NCBI GenBank assembly: GCA_019745195.1
Contig: JAIETL010000030.1
Span: forward strand, 1-35,506
Length of the DNA: 35,506 nucleotides
DNA from: Beijerinckiaceae bacterium
Lineage (GTDB): Bacteria > Pseudomonadota > Alphaproteobacteria > Rhizobiales > Beijerinckiaceae
Direction of reading: 5' to 3'
Under the pieces are notes generated by a model that was not told the DNA's origin, did not search any database, and saw only the letters and a list, made by a program, of their open reading frames with translations. Positions 24,035-32,964 of this stretch are shown piece after piece (position 1 is the first letter of the stretch; each line of letters opens with the position of its first letter). The position numbers and the translations under genes are program-made.

Positions 24035-24150
24035 GACGTCCTGGCCTCTAGCGACGAGAAGCGATCCTACGCATATGAGAATGAGTTGCAAGAGCGTTCA
24101 CGTCCTCTGCTCTGGCTGGGACCCCCGCCGTTGGTGGTCGAAAAAAGCGC

Positions 24151-24181
24151 TTGACCCTCTAGTGGCATCAGCTTGTAAGCC
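24151..24181 (+). promoter_or_regulatory. MerR-family-type metal promoter
   Basis: TTGACC at 24151-24156 is the -35, followed by a 19-bp spacer and TAAGCC at 24176-24181 as a weak -10. The start TTGACCCTCTAGTGG matches the promoters of CueR, PbrR and CadR regulators, which have 19-20 bp spacers and a dyad in the spacer. Here the right half of the dyad is degenerate. It faces the efflux genes that start at 24324. Confidence 0.55.
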
Positions 24182-24323
24182 TGAATTCGCGATGCGCCCG
24201 TGCTTTTATAGCTCGCGTCCATCTGCTATCTATCGTGTGTGTTCGCTGGGCACGAACTGGGCTGATACGTCAGCAGAAGGCGGGGTTGTGATGCGGAACG
24301 GGAGCGAGAAAGGGGAGCGCTTG

Positions 24324-24725
24324 ATGGCGTTCATTGCCCGCGGGTTTTTGGCTTCCTCAATTGCGCTGATGTTAAGCGCAGGGGGGAGCATGGCTCAGAG
24401 CGGGCACTCTCACGCTGCCTCGAACGGGGGGCAGATCCAGCAAATCGGCGCCTACGAAGCTGAACTGGTAGTGAGAGGCGCAGATTTGATGCTCTATATC
24501 GTTGATAAGCAGGAGAAGAAGGTTGACTCGGCTAAATTCTCAGCCACTGCTGTCGTCCTTGCTGCAGATAATCAACAGAAAACAGTCGAGATGAGCCCAT
24601 CAGGCGAGAACCGCCTTGCAGGCAAAATCGACTTTCCTGTTACAGGCAAAGTCCGGGCGACAGTGACGTTGAAGACTGGCACGGGCGAGGCCGGCAAGGG
24701 GCGTTACAGCCTTGATGCACGCTAA
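24324..24725 (+). CDS. Small periplasmic His-containing protein of the metal efflux region
   Basis: 133 aa from ATG 24324, with GGGGAG at 24312-24317. The signal peptide is MAFIARGFLASSIALMLSAG then GSMAQ. The mature N-terminus carries GHSHAASNGGQIQQIG, a possible metal ligand site, then GAYEAELVVRGADLMLYIVD and strand-rich sequence to the end. Proteins of this pattern (H-rich start, GG.Q..IG.Y.AELV) are common next to CzcA/CusA pumps, normally listed as hypothetical. It is probably a periplasmic metal-binding helper; this is inferred from position and the His residues. It is the first gene after the MerR-type promoter. Confidence 0.8.
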   Translation: MAFIARGFLASSIALMLSAGGSMAQSGHSHAASNGGQIQQIGAYEAELVVRGADLMLYIVDKQEKKVDSAKFSATAVVLAADNQQKTVEMSPSGENRLAGKIDFPVTGKVRATVTLKTGTGEAGKGRYSLDAR

Positions 24726-24774
24726 AATGAGCTGCTAGGCGTTGTCCATGTCCCTGTTGACAAGCAAAGAGATA

Positions 24775-25119
24775 ATGCGGCGCTGCTTTAGGCAGATAGC
24801 AGTTGTTCGTGTGCTTTTTCTTGTCGTTTCAATGATTTTTGTTGTTCCTGACCCCAGTATTTCCACTGGGTTTGATGCTGATATTTCTGGCGCTACTATT
24901 ATGCGCTTAAGTGATAGTGGTTCGCACAGTGCAACAAGTGGTACGCTTGACGATGAGCTTGTCCAGCATGCCCATTGCATGCATTCGGTCGCTCGTACGA
25001 GCTTTAAGACCTTGCCTGTTCGTCAACTTAAACTGGATGATCCGCTTCTTCCCGAGGCCGATTTGCGGCCCAGTTGCGCCCTGTCCTCTCTACCCTTCAA
25101 GCCACCTCGTAGCGCCTAA
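24775..25119 (+). CDS. Small membrane-anchored hypothetical protein
   Basis: 114 aa from ATG 24775 with AAGAGA before it; ATG 24748 is an alternative. One hydrophobic segment (QIAVVRVLFLVVSMIFVVP) near the N-terminus is a signal or membrane anchor. The rest is polar and contains LVQHAHCMHSVART, a His/Cys cluster that could bind metal. No family recognised. Its place between the His-rich protein and czcB on the same strand supports a role in metal handling; a decayed gene is also possible. Confidence 0.55.
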   Translation: MRRCFRQIAVVRVLFLVVSMIFVVPDPSISTGFDADISGATIMRLSDSGSHSATSGTLDDELVQHAHCMHSVARTSFKTLPVRQLKLDDPLLPEADLRPSCALSSLPFKPPRSA

Positions 25120-25255
25120 CCGAGTGCGGGACGTCTAGGCCCGTTAGCTCATCGCTCTTCCTCGAGAGCGCTTTGGTGCGTTGAACGCTTCGCTGCTCAC
25201 CTGCGCGAAGTCGTGAATGGGCAAGCTTCGTGCGCCCGTGATTGAGGGTCTTGCT

Positions 25256-26617
25256 ATGGTCAAGCGTCTTATCGTCATCCTTTTTGTCGGCGTGGTTGGG
25301 ATTGCAGTCGGCAGTCTCGTCCCTGCCGTTTCGCAAGCGGTCCGTGCTGCATTGAATGCCGTCCCGCTCCCGCCGATGGTTATACAGGCCGCCTATGCTG
25401 TGATGCAGGCCGGTGGGGGCGCACGTGAAGGCGAAAAAGATAGCCATGCACCAGGCGCCAAGGCAGCCGACGCGCACGGCCATGGAGCGAGCGAGAAAGA
25501 AGGGCCGGAAGGCGTGGTCGTGATATCGCCGGATCGGATCGCGGCCGCCGGGATCACGGTTGAGCCCGCGGCAGGCGGACCTCTGGTCCGCAAGCTGACA
25601 GTGCCGGGGGTCATTATGATGGACGCCGATCGGGTCGGGCACGTTCCTGCTCGGGTCATAGGCACCGTCGTCGAGCTCAATAAGCGGTTAGGGGATCAAG
25701 TCGCTAAAGGTGAAACGGTTGCAGTGCTTGATAGCCGTGAGGTGGCTGAGGCCAAGAGCGAGTTACTCGCTTCGCTGGTCAATCAGGAGCTGCAGAGTAC
25801 GCTTTTCGAGCGCGAGCAATCCCTTTGGGACAAGAAGATTTCGGCCGAGCAGCAATACCTCAAAGCCCGTACGACTTTTTCCGAAGCGGCGCTTAGGGTC
25901 GATCTTGCTCGCCAGAAGCTGACTGCTCTCGGCGTGAGCGATCGCGAAGTCGCCGGTGTGAGGCGCGATGCAAAGCCCTTGCGGCAGGTCGCTTCCACCG
26001 AAAGCGACCTGCCGAAGTCGCTCGGACTTCAACGCTACGAATTGCACGCGCCGATCACGGGCCGCGTAGTCGAGCGCAGGGTTAATCTCGGCGCCCCGGT
26101 TGGTGGCGAAGGTCAGGAGAAGGAGATCTACGTCATCGCTGACCTATCCAGCGTTTGGGTCGAACTTGCAGTCTCGACCGCCGATCTCGCCCAAGTGCGC
26201 GAGGGCCAGCAAGTTTTAATAAGTGCTGGCGCTGAGGGTCTGAAGGCCGAGGCTCGTATCACTTTCATCAGCCCGATACTCAATCAGGACACACGCTCGG
26301 CGCGCGTGATCGCCACCATGGACAATAAGGGCATGCTGTGGCGACCAGGTTCGTTCGCCACAGCGCAGGTGGTCGTCGAAGAAACATCAGTAAACCTCCG
26401 GTTGCCACGCACAGCCCTCCAGACCCTCAAAGGCGAGCAGGTCGTATTTGTGCGCACCGAGCAGGGCTTTGAGAAGCGCGATGTGGTGCTGGGCAAACAA
26501 GACGATACGGCTGTCGAGGTCGTGTTCGGGCTTGATCCCGGCGAAGAGGTAGCGATAGCGAACTCTTTTGTCCTCAAAGCGGAACTCGGTAAGGCCGAGG
26601 CCGAGCACGCGCACTGA
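25256..26617 (+). CDS. czcB: CzcB-type periplasmic adaptor of an RND metal efflux pump
   Basis: 453 aa, membrane fusion protein joining the inner-membrane pump to the outer-membrane channel. The N-terminal anchor is MVKRLIVILFVGVVGIAVGS. A His-rich linker (KDSHAPGAKAADAHGHGASE) is a probable metal-capture region, and AEAEHAH ends the protein. The lipoyl/coil part includes GTVVELNKRLGDQVAKGETV, then EVAEAKSELLASLVNQ. A barrel part is IYVIADLSSVWVELAVSTAD. ATG 25256 is preferred over 25217 because a GAGG site precedes it and the anchor begins there. The pump gene starts 11 bp downstream. Confidence 0.92.
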   Translation: MVKRLIVILFVGVVGIAVGSLVPAVSQAVRAALNAVPLPPMVIQAAYAVMQAGGGAREGEKDSHAPGAKAADAHGHGASEKEGPEGVVVISPDRIAAAGITVEPAAGGPLVRKLTVPGVIMMDADRVGHVPARVIGTVVELNKRLGDQVAKGETVAVLDSREVAEAKSELLASLVNQELQSTLFEREQSLWDKKISAEQQYLKARTTFSEAALRVDLARQKLTALGVSDREVAGVRRDAKPLRQVASTESDLPKSLGLQRYELHAPITGRVVERRVNLGAPVGGEGQEKEIYVIADLSSVWVELAVSTADLAQVREGQQVLISAGAEGLKAEARITFISPILNQDTRSARVIATMDNKGMLWRPGSFATAQVVVEETSVNLRLPRTALQTLKGEQVVFVRTEQGFEKRDVVLGKQDDTAVEVVFGLDPGEEVAIANSFVLKAELGKAEAEHAH

Positions 26618-26628
26618 GGACCCGACCA

Positions 26629-29600
26629 ATGATCAATGCCGTCCTTGCCTTTTCCGTGCGCCAGCGCTGGCTGGTGCTTTTGCTCTCGCTGCTTGCCGCA
26701 GCGCTCGGTGTGTTCGCGCTCACTCGGCTCCCCATCGACGCAGTCCCGGACATCACAAACAATCAAGTCCAAGTGAATGCAGTCGTCCCATCGCTCTCGC
26801 CATTCGACATTGAGAAGCAGGTGACCTACCCGGTCGAGACCGCACTTGCCGGTATTCCTGGCCTCGAATATACACGTTCTCTCTCGCGCAATGGCTTTGC
26901 CCAGGTAACGGCTGTCTTCAGTGAGAAGACGGACCTTTACTTTGCTCGTCAGCAGGTTAACGAGCGTCTTGGTGAGGCAAAGGCGAGCCTGCCGCCAGGG
27001 GCCGAAATCCACATGGGCCCGATCTCGACCGGGCTCGGTGAGATCTTCATGTGGACCGTTAACTACAAAAAGCCGGGCGATGGCGCGCCCGTGCGTGACG
27101 GCCAGCCGGGCTGGCAGTCGGACGGTAGTTACCTGACCCCAGAGAAGCAGCGGCTCAAGAACGAATTCGAGCGCGCGGCATATCTTCGAACGGTCCAAGA
27201 CTGGATCATAGGTCCACAGATCAAGACTGTGCCTGGTGTCGCTGGCGTCGACGTAATCGGCGGCTACAAGAAGCAGTACCAAGTCCAGCCCGACCCTGCG
27301 AAGCTCATTGGCTACGGCCTATCCTTTAAAGATGTGGCCGAAGCTATCGAGGGCAACAACCAGAACCGCGGCGCCGGTTATCTGGAGCGCAACGGCGAAG
27401 GCTATGTTGTCCGCTCGGCCGGACGCATCGAGAATATGGAGGAGATTGGCAACGTCGTGGTCGCTACCCGCGGGGGCACCCCAGTGCGGGTGAAGGATAT
27501 CGCGAATGTTGGCATTGGGCGCGAATTGCGCACCGGCTCGGCGTCGATGAATGGTGAGGAGGCGGTGGTTGGTACCGCCCTGATGCTGATTGGCGGCAAC
27601 AGTCGCACCGTCTCGGCGGCTGTCGATTCCCGGATGAAAGAGATTACGCGCTCACTGCCGCCGTCCGTCGAGACGAGAACTGTCCTCAATCGTACGCTGC
27701 TTGTTGACGCTACAGTGAAGACGGTGGCGAAGAACCTGACGGAAGGTGCTCTGCTCGTTATTGGGGTACTCTTCCTGCTACTGGGTAATATACGTGCTGC
27801 TATCATCACTGCAATGGTGATACCAGTGGCGATGCTGATCACGATGACCGGCATGGTTCAGGGTAAAATCAGCGCCAATCTAATGAGCCTCGGCGCGCTT
27901 GATTTTGGCCTGATCGTTGATGGTGCTGTCATTATTGCCGAAAATTCGCTCCGACATCTAGCCGAGCGCCAGCACACGCTAGGCCGGAAACTTACGCCAG
28001 AGGAGCGCCTCGATACAGTGAGACTGTCGGCTGAAGAAATGATCAAGCCTTCAGTCTACGGACAAGCTATCATTATATTGGTCTATGTCCCTCTTCTCAC
28101 TTTCACTGGGGTTGAGGGCAAGATGTTCGCGCCTATGGCACTGACCGTCATAATCGCACTGGTCGCAGCTTTTGTCTTGTCGCTCACTTTCGTACCGGCG
28201 CTGATAGCCATCGTCATCACCGGCAAGGTCACGGAAAAAGATGTGTTCTTGGTGCGCTGGCTAAAGGCGCTATACCGACCAGTGCTTGCCAGCGCGATCC
28301 GGCGACCAGGCGCTTTCATCGGCGCGGCAGTTCTTATCTTTGTCGTTGCAATTGGTTTGTTCGGGCGGCTTGGTCAGGAGTTTATCCCCCAGCTCGACGA
28401 GAAAAACATCGCAATGCATGCGATGCGCATCCCATCGACGTCGCTTACGCAATCTCAGGACATGCAGATCAAGGTCGAGAAAGCAGTGACGCGTTTTCCT
28501 CAGGTGGCGCTCGTGTTCTCCAAGACCGGCACCGCCGAGGTCGCGGCGGATCCGATGCCTGTTAATGTCTCCGACAATTTTATTATCCTCAAACCCGAGT
28601 CGGAGTGGCCCGATCCCAAGCTGCCAAAGGACAAGCTGATCGCCGACATCCAAGCTGCAGTGAATGAGGTGGCCGGCAATAACTACGAATTTACGCAGCC
28701 GATCCAGATGCGGTTTAACGAGCTTCTTGCTGGTACCCGAGGCGACCTTGCCGTCAAGGTGTTCGGTGAGGAATTCGACACCATGCTGCCGGCGGCGAAC
28801 CAGGTCGCAACGGCTTTGCGCAGCGTCCAAGGGGCGCAGGATGTGAAAGTGGAACAGGTGACTGGCTTACCGTTCCTGGAGATCCGCATCGATAAGGCCG
28901 AAATCGCCCGATTGGGTCTGTCGCACTTTGCGGTGCAAGACGTGATCGGTGCTGCCATAGGGGGGCGGGATGCTGGCGTGCTGTTCGAGGGCGATCGACG
29001 TTTTGAAATTGTCGTGCGCCTACCCGACCGCATTCGAGACGATTTTGAGGCGTTGAAGAACCTGCCTGTGCCGCTGCCTGGTGCGGGCGCCTCGGGACGG
29101 ATGGCGTCAGTGCCCCTGAATCAGGTCGCGAAATTCTCCATGGCCGAGGGGCCAAATCAGATTAGTCGGGAGAACGGTAAGCGTCGCATTGTGGTGACGG
29201 CAAATGTTCGTGGCCGCGACATCGCTTCGGTGGTCGCGGAGGCACAGACCAAGGTCACTTCGGGTGTGACGCTGCCGGCGGGGTCTTGGATCACCTGGGG
29301 CGGTCAATTCGAGAATCTGGAGGCTGCGCGCCAGCGCCTGATGGTAGTTGTACCGGGTTGCTTCTTCCTGATTTTTCTTCTGCTTTACTCGGCTCTCGGC
29401 TCACCGCGGGACGCGCTCCTCGTGTTCAGCGCGGTGCCTTTGGCGCTGACCGGGGGGATCGCCGCTCTGTTCCTTCGCGGCATGCCGTTTTCGGTTCCCG
29501 CAGCGGTTGGTTTTATCGCGCTGTCGGGTGTAGCGGTGCTCAACGGCTTGGTTATGCTGACTTTCATTAAACAGTTGGTGGAGGAAGGGCGACCACTTAA

Positions 29601-29907
29601 GGAGGCTATCACTGAGGGGGCGCTTACGCGCCTGCGGCCAGTCGTCATGACCGCGCTAGTCGCCTCGCTTGGATTCGTGCCAATGGCGCTTGCGACAGGC
29701 ACCGGCGCAGAGGTGCAAAAGCCGCTCGCCACTGTGGTGATTGGTGGGCTGATCAGCGCGACACTGCTGACGCTGATCGTCCTGCCCGCTCTCTATGCGC
29801 GGTTTGCAAGGCGCGCACCTACCGGGGATGTGTTGGAGAGCCGGCCGGTCGCGATTGGTAGTCCAGCTACTCATTCTGCTTCCGTGCTTCGGGAAGCCGC
29901 GGAATGA
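26629..29907 (+). CDS. czcA: CzcA-type heavy-metal RND efflux pump
   Basis: 1092-aa inner-membrane proton-driven exporter of the heavy-metal efflux subfamily. The start MINAVLAFSVRQRWLVLLLS is the first membrane helix, and RLPIDAVPDITNNQVQVNAV is the family signature. The proton-relay motif DFGLIVDGAVIIAEN lies at residues 425-439 with D425, D431 and E438; this form is that of divalent-ion (Co/Zn/Cd) pumps, not of CusA copper pumps. The second half repeats the helix pattern (LLYSALGSPRDALLVFSAVP, SVPAAVGFIALSGVAVLNGL). GAGGA at 26616-26620 serves ATG 26629. The stop overlaps the next gene (ATGA). The ion preference is an inference from that motif. Confidence 0.95.
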   Translation: MINAVLAFSVRQRWLVLLLSLLAAALGVFALTRLPIDAVPDITNNQVQVNAVVPSLSPFDIEKQVTYPVETALAGIPGLEYTRSLSRNGFAQVTAVFSEKTDLYFARQQVNERLGEAKASLPPGAEIHMGPISTGLGEIFMWTVNYKKPGDGAPVRDGQPGWQSDGSYLTPEKQRLKNEFERAAYLRTVQDWIIGPQIKTVPGVAGVDVIGGYKKQYQVQPDPAKLIGYGLSFKDVAEAIEGNNQNRGAGYLERNGEGYVVRSAGRIENMEEIGNVVVATRGGTPVRVKDIANVGIGRELRTGSASMNGEEAVVGTALMLIGGNSRTVSAAVDSRMKEITRSLPPSVETRTVLNRTLLVDATVKTVAKNLTEGALLVIGVLFLLLGNIRAAIITAMVIPVAMLITMTGMVQGKISANLMSLGALDFGLIVDGAVIIAENSLRHLAERQHTLGRKLTPEERLDTVRLSAEEMIKPSVYGQAIIILVYVPLLTFTGVEGKMFAPMALTVIIALVAAFVLSLTFVPALIAIVITGKVTEKDVFLVRWLKALYRPVLASAIRRPGAFIGAAVLIFVVAIGLFGRLGQEFIPQLDEKNIAMHAMRIPSTSLTQSQDMQIKVEKAVTRFPQVALVFSKTGTAEVAADPMPVNVSDNFIILKPESEWPDPKLPKDKLIADIQAAVNEVAGNNYEFTQPIQMRFNELLAGTRGDLAVKVFGEEFDTMLPAANQVATALRSVQGAQDVKVEQVTGLPFLEIRIDKAEIARLGLSHFAVQDVIGAAIGGRDAGVLFEGDRRFEIVVRLPDRIRDDFEALKNLPVPLPGAGASGRMASVPLNQVAKFSMAEGPNQISRENGKRRIVVTANVRGRDIASVVAEAQTKVTSGVTLPAGSWITWGGQFENLEAARQRLMVVVPGCFFLIFLLLYSALGSPRDALLVFSAVPLALTGGIAALFLRGMPFSVPAAVGFIALSGVAVLNGLVMLTFIKQLVEEGRPLKEAITEGALTRLRPVVMTALVASLGFVPMALATGTGAEVQKPLATVVIGGLISATLLTLIVLPALYARFARRAPTGDVLESRPVAIGSPATHSASVLREAAE

Positions 29908-31406
29908 CAGACCCATCACCGTGGTGTCGAATTCGGCGACATGCACCGCCTTCACCCAACGCCGCGTGGCTAATGAACCTGCGTATGACTGGGCCGCTTT
30001 TTCCGTTTGGGTTGGCTGCTCTGGTCATGTTTTCAAACGTGGCGCAGGGCTCGGCAGAGACTTTGTCTGGGGCGCTGGCCCGGGCCTACGGAGCCAATCC
30101 GCAATTGAATGCACAACGCGCCCAGGTTCGGGCGGTCGATGAGACTGTGCCTCAGGCCCTTTCAGGGTACCGCCCGCGTGCGCAACTGCAGACTGATGCC
30201 GGTGTTCAGTTTCAGCGGGAACGCAGTCCTGAGGAACGAACCATCGGGGATGGCGAGGACGAACCTACGGCTCAGACTAGGCGAATTCAGCGGCGGACTA
30301 CGTTGCCGCGGGGTGCTGAAATTTCCGTCGAACAGAACCTCTTTGATGGTGGACGCACCAAAAACTCGGTTCGACAAGCCGAATCACAGGTTCTCGCCGC
30401 CCGCGAAACTCTGCGCAATTCCGAGCAGAATGTGCTGCTCGACGCCGCAACGGCCTATATGGACGTTTTGCGTGATCAAGCTGTGCTCGATCTGCAACGG
30501 GCCAGTGTCAAGCTTCTGGAGGAAACCCTCAGCCAGGCGCGCGAACGCTACACGGCCGGGCAGGTTACACGAACTGACATCGCTCAGGCCGAGGCGCGCC
30601 TTGCGAGGGGCCGCGCGCAGGTAAACTTGGCAGAAGCTAACTTCAATACGAGTCGAGCGCGCTACCGGCAAATTATTGGGGCCGAGCCGAGATCGCTGGC
30701 ACAAGGTGCGCCGGTATCGGACAAACTTCTCCCGCGCAACGCAGTTGATGGGGTTCGAATTGCCCTTGCTGAACACCCAGCCATTCGGGCAGCTCTGTAT
30801 GGAGTTGACGCAGCCGACCTCGAGGTGAGGGTCGTCAAAAGCGCTCTATATCCGACCGTTAGCCTGGCCGTAGGGTTGGTGCAGCGTTACGACAGCGAAG
30901 TACGTAACGACCGCCTTAGAGGCGCCTCTTCGACCCTCCAGCTCACGGTCCCGATCTATGAACGCGGAGAGGTTTATGCCCGCACACGCCAAGCTAAGGA
31001 AAGCACCAGCCAGCGACGGGCCGAAGCCGAAATCGTCCGCGATGAGGTTCGCGCAGCACTGTCGACCGCTTTGAGTGTGCTGGAAGCCGCGAAAGCTCAA
31101 ATCGAGTCTTCTCAGACGCAGATTCAAGCCAACGAAATTGTCTTGAAAGGAGTCCGGGAGGAGGCTCAGGCCGGCCAACGCACCACGCTGGAGGTCCTAA
31201 ATGCTCAGCAGGAGCTGTTAATTGCCCGTGTTAGTCTAACCACGGCCCATCGCGATCAGGTAGTGGCATCATATGCTCTCCTTTCGGCCACTGGCAGGCT
31301 CTCAGCCCGCGCGCTTGGTCTTGGAGCGAAGGTATACGAGCCAAAGCAGCATTTCGACCAGGTCAAGGATCGCTGGGGCGGGTTAACGACGCCTACTGGA
31401 CGCTGA
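29904..31406 (+). CDS. TolC-family outer-membrane efflux protein
   Basis: 500 aa, outer-membrane channel coupled to the pump gene by ATGA; ATG 29973 is a second possible start closer to the signal peptide (MTGPLFPFGLAALVMFSNVA). The fold is two repeats of coiled coil and strand: TLSGALARAYGANPQLNAQR, AEISVEQNLFDGGRTKNSVR, TAYMDVLRDQAVLDLQR, LTVPIYERGEVYARTRQAK, RTTLEVLNAQQELLIARVSL. This is nearer to TolC/type I secretion channels than to CzcC, and it follows rather than precedes czcBA. The pump therefore seems to use a TolC-like exit duct of its own. It is the last gene of the operon; 137 bp of intergenic sequence without a clear terminator follow. Confidence 0.92.
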   Translation: MTDPSPWCRIRRHAPPSPNAAWLMNLRMTGPLFPFGLAALVMFSNVAQGSAETLSGALARAYGANPQLNAQRAQVRAVDETVPQALSGYRPRAQLQTDAGVQFQRERSPEERTIGDGEDEPTAQTRRIQRRTTLPRGAEISVEQNLFDGGRTKNSVRQAESQVLAARETLRNSEQNVLLDAATAYMDVLRDQAVLDLQRASVKLLEETLSQARERYTAGQVTRTDIAQAEARLARGRAQVNLAEANFNTSRARYRQIIGAEPRSLAQGAPVSDKLLPRNAVDGVRIALAEHPAIRAALYGVDAADLEVRVVKSALYPTVSLAVGLVQRYDSEVRNDRLRGASSTLQLTVPIYERGEVYARTRQAKESTSQRRAEAEIVRDEVRAALSTALSVLEAAKAQIESSQTQIQANEIVLKGVREEAQAGQRTTLEVLNAQQELLIARVSLTTAHRDQVVASYALLSATGRLSARALGLGAKVYEPKQHFDQVKDRWGGLTTPTGR

Positions 31407-31513
31407 TCTGGAAGACCCAGTTCCATTGCGAAATCGTACCCATCCGGCGAGGCTTTCAATTACCCACATCGCCTACGCGCGATTTGCACCCATTGAATCG
31501 TCCGTGATTCTGT

Positions 31514-31543
31514 CTGTGACGCCGATTCGCGGAGGCGTCACAG
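31514..31543 (+). promoter_or_regulatory. Hairpin hiding the RBS of the IS4-type transposase
   Basis: CTGTGACGCC (31514-31523) and GGCGTCACAG (31534-31543) form a perfect 10-bp stem ending one base before ATG 31544. The RBS GGAGG (31531-31535) lies in the loop and 3' arm. In IS10 and IS50 similar stems block translation from transcripts entering from outside the element. Confidence 0.6.
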
Positions 31544-32117
31544 ATGAGCGGGAACACGGGAGCCGGCGCCGCAGGCTGGCATGACGATGAAGTCGTTTCG
31601 GCGGGGCTGCCGGACAAACGACTGGCGCGTCGGTTGCGCCGTCTTCTTGATCAGATGTCGGCGGCACCTGGCCAACCGGTCCCGGCCGCGTGCGGCGACT
31701 GGGCGGCGACAAAGGCGGCCTATCGCTTTTTCGACAACCCGCGCATCACCGAGCATGGGGTACTGGCCGGCCATTTCGCCGCGACCGCCGTGCGCTGCGC
31801 GGCGAGCGAGGGACCGATCCTCATCCTGCAGGATACCACCGAGTTCATCTACAGCCGCGCGCAGCCAGGCAAGATCGGCTTCACCAAGACCATCAACGCC
31901 GGGCGTTATAAGGCGGGTCAGCCCAGCGTGGTGACCTTGTGCGGGGTGCTGATGCATTCGAGCCTGGCTGTGACCCTCAGCGGCACGCCGCTCGGGCTGA
32001 CGGCAGCGAAGTTCTGGACACGCACGAAGTTCAAGGAGACCTGGACGCTCAAGCGGCATGTGAACCCCACGCGCGTGCCGATCGAGACGAAGGAAAGCTA
32101 TCGCTGGCTGGAGAACC
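31544..32117 (+). pseudogene. IS4/Tn5-like transposase, 3' end lost
   Basis: About 191 codons. DKRLARRLRRLLDQMSAAPG, VPAACGDWAATKAAYRFFDN and ILILQDTTEFIYSRA match the N-terminal DNA-binding domain and first catalytic Asp of Tn5-like IS4 transposases. The sequence stops being transposase at 32118, where the IS66 end GTACCCC begins; the frame runs on to 32164 only by chance. At least half of the gene, including the later catalytic residues, is missing from the window. Confidence 0.88.
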
Positions 32118-32176
32118 GTACCCCTACGAGGGCGGCCGTCTTGAGGATTGATGCTTGGGGGTGAGAATGTGTCTGT

Positions 32177-32572
32177 ATGGACGTCTATACAGGCACGCCG
32201 ATCAGTCGGCTTGAGATCGTTGAACGGGGCGGTCGGCGGCGCTTTAGCGATGAAGCGAAGCTGCGGATCGTTGAGGAGAGCTATTCGGGTCGGCGACTGG
32301 GCTCGGCAACGGCGCGCAAGTACGCGATCACGCGCTCTCAGTTGAACGATTGGCGCGATGCCGCACGTGCCGGGCGGCTTGGTCCCGCTTCGAGCGCTGG
32401 CTTCATTCCGGCTGTGATCGTGCCGGAGGTGACGGCGACGACGAGCCCGCCGCCGGTGGATGGCAGCCGGATCGAGATCGTGACGTCGAACGGGCGGCGT
32501 ATCGTCGTCGACGGACGCGTTGATGTCGATGCGCTGCTTCGGATTGTCCGCGGCCTGGAGACGCTACGATGA
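32177..32572 (+). CDS. tnpA: IS66 accessory protein TnpA
   Basis: 131 aa with an HTH (GGRRRFSDEAKLRIVEESYS, SATARKYAITRSQLNDWRDA), an Ala/Pro-rich linker, and the C-terminal segment RIEIVTSNGRRIVVDGRVDV typical of IS66 Orf1. The stop overlaps the tnpB start (ATGA). Confidence 0.92.
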   Translation: MDVYTGTPISRLEIVERGGRRRFSDEAKLRIVEESYSGRRLGSATARKYAITRSQLNDWRDAARAGRLGPASSAGFIPAVIVPEVTATTSPPPVDGSRIEIVTSNGRRIVVDGRVDVDALLRIVRGLETLR

Positions 32573-32916
32573 TCCCGGTTCCGCCTGGGGTGCGGGTCTG
32601 GCTGGCGACGGGCTACACCGACATGCGCCGGGGCTTTCCGGGCCTGTCGCTGCAGGTTCAGGAAGTGCTTCGCCGTGATCCGCTGAGCGGGCATCTGTTC
32701 TGTTTCCGAGGGCGCCGCGGCGATCTTTTGAAGGTGATCTGGCATGACGGCCAAGGGGCCTGCCTGTTCACAAAACGGCTGGAGCGGGGGCGGTTTTTGT
32801 GGCCGAGCCCGGCGGATGGGGCAGTGACGATCTCGACGGCGCAGCTTGGCTATCTTTTGTCGGGAATCGACTGGCGCGCACCCCGGGAAACCTGGCGTCC
32901 GATGCGGGTCGGCTAG
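32569..32916 (+). CDS. tnpB: IS66 accessory protein TnpB
   Basis: 115 aa, complete: MIPVPPGVRVWLATGYTDMR, then GLSLQVQEVLRRDPLSGHLF and RRGDLLKVIWHDGQGACLFT. This is the standard IS66 Orf2 and it reads without a break. Confidence 0.95.
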   Translation: MIPVPPGVRVWLATGYTDMRRGFPGLSLQVQEVLRRDPLSGHLFCFRGRRGDLLKVIWHDGQGACLFTKRLERGRFLWPSPADGAVTISTAQLGYLLSGIDWRAPRETWRPMRVG

Positions 32917-32964
32917 CATTTAGCTTTTGAAATCGCAGGAAAAATCTGATTCACTGGCTTCGTG

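Noticed and set aside
26284..27282. 332-codon minus-strand ORF over czcB and czcA
   Set aside because: Antisense shadow of two well-supported genes.
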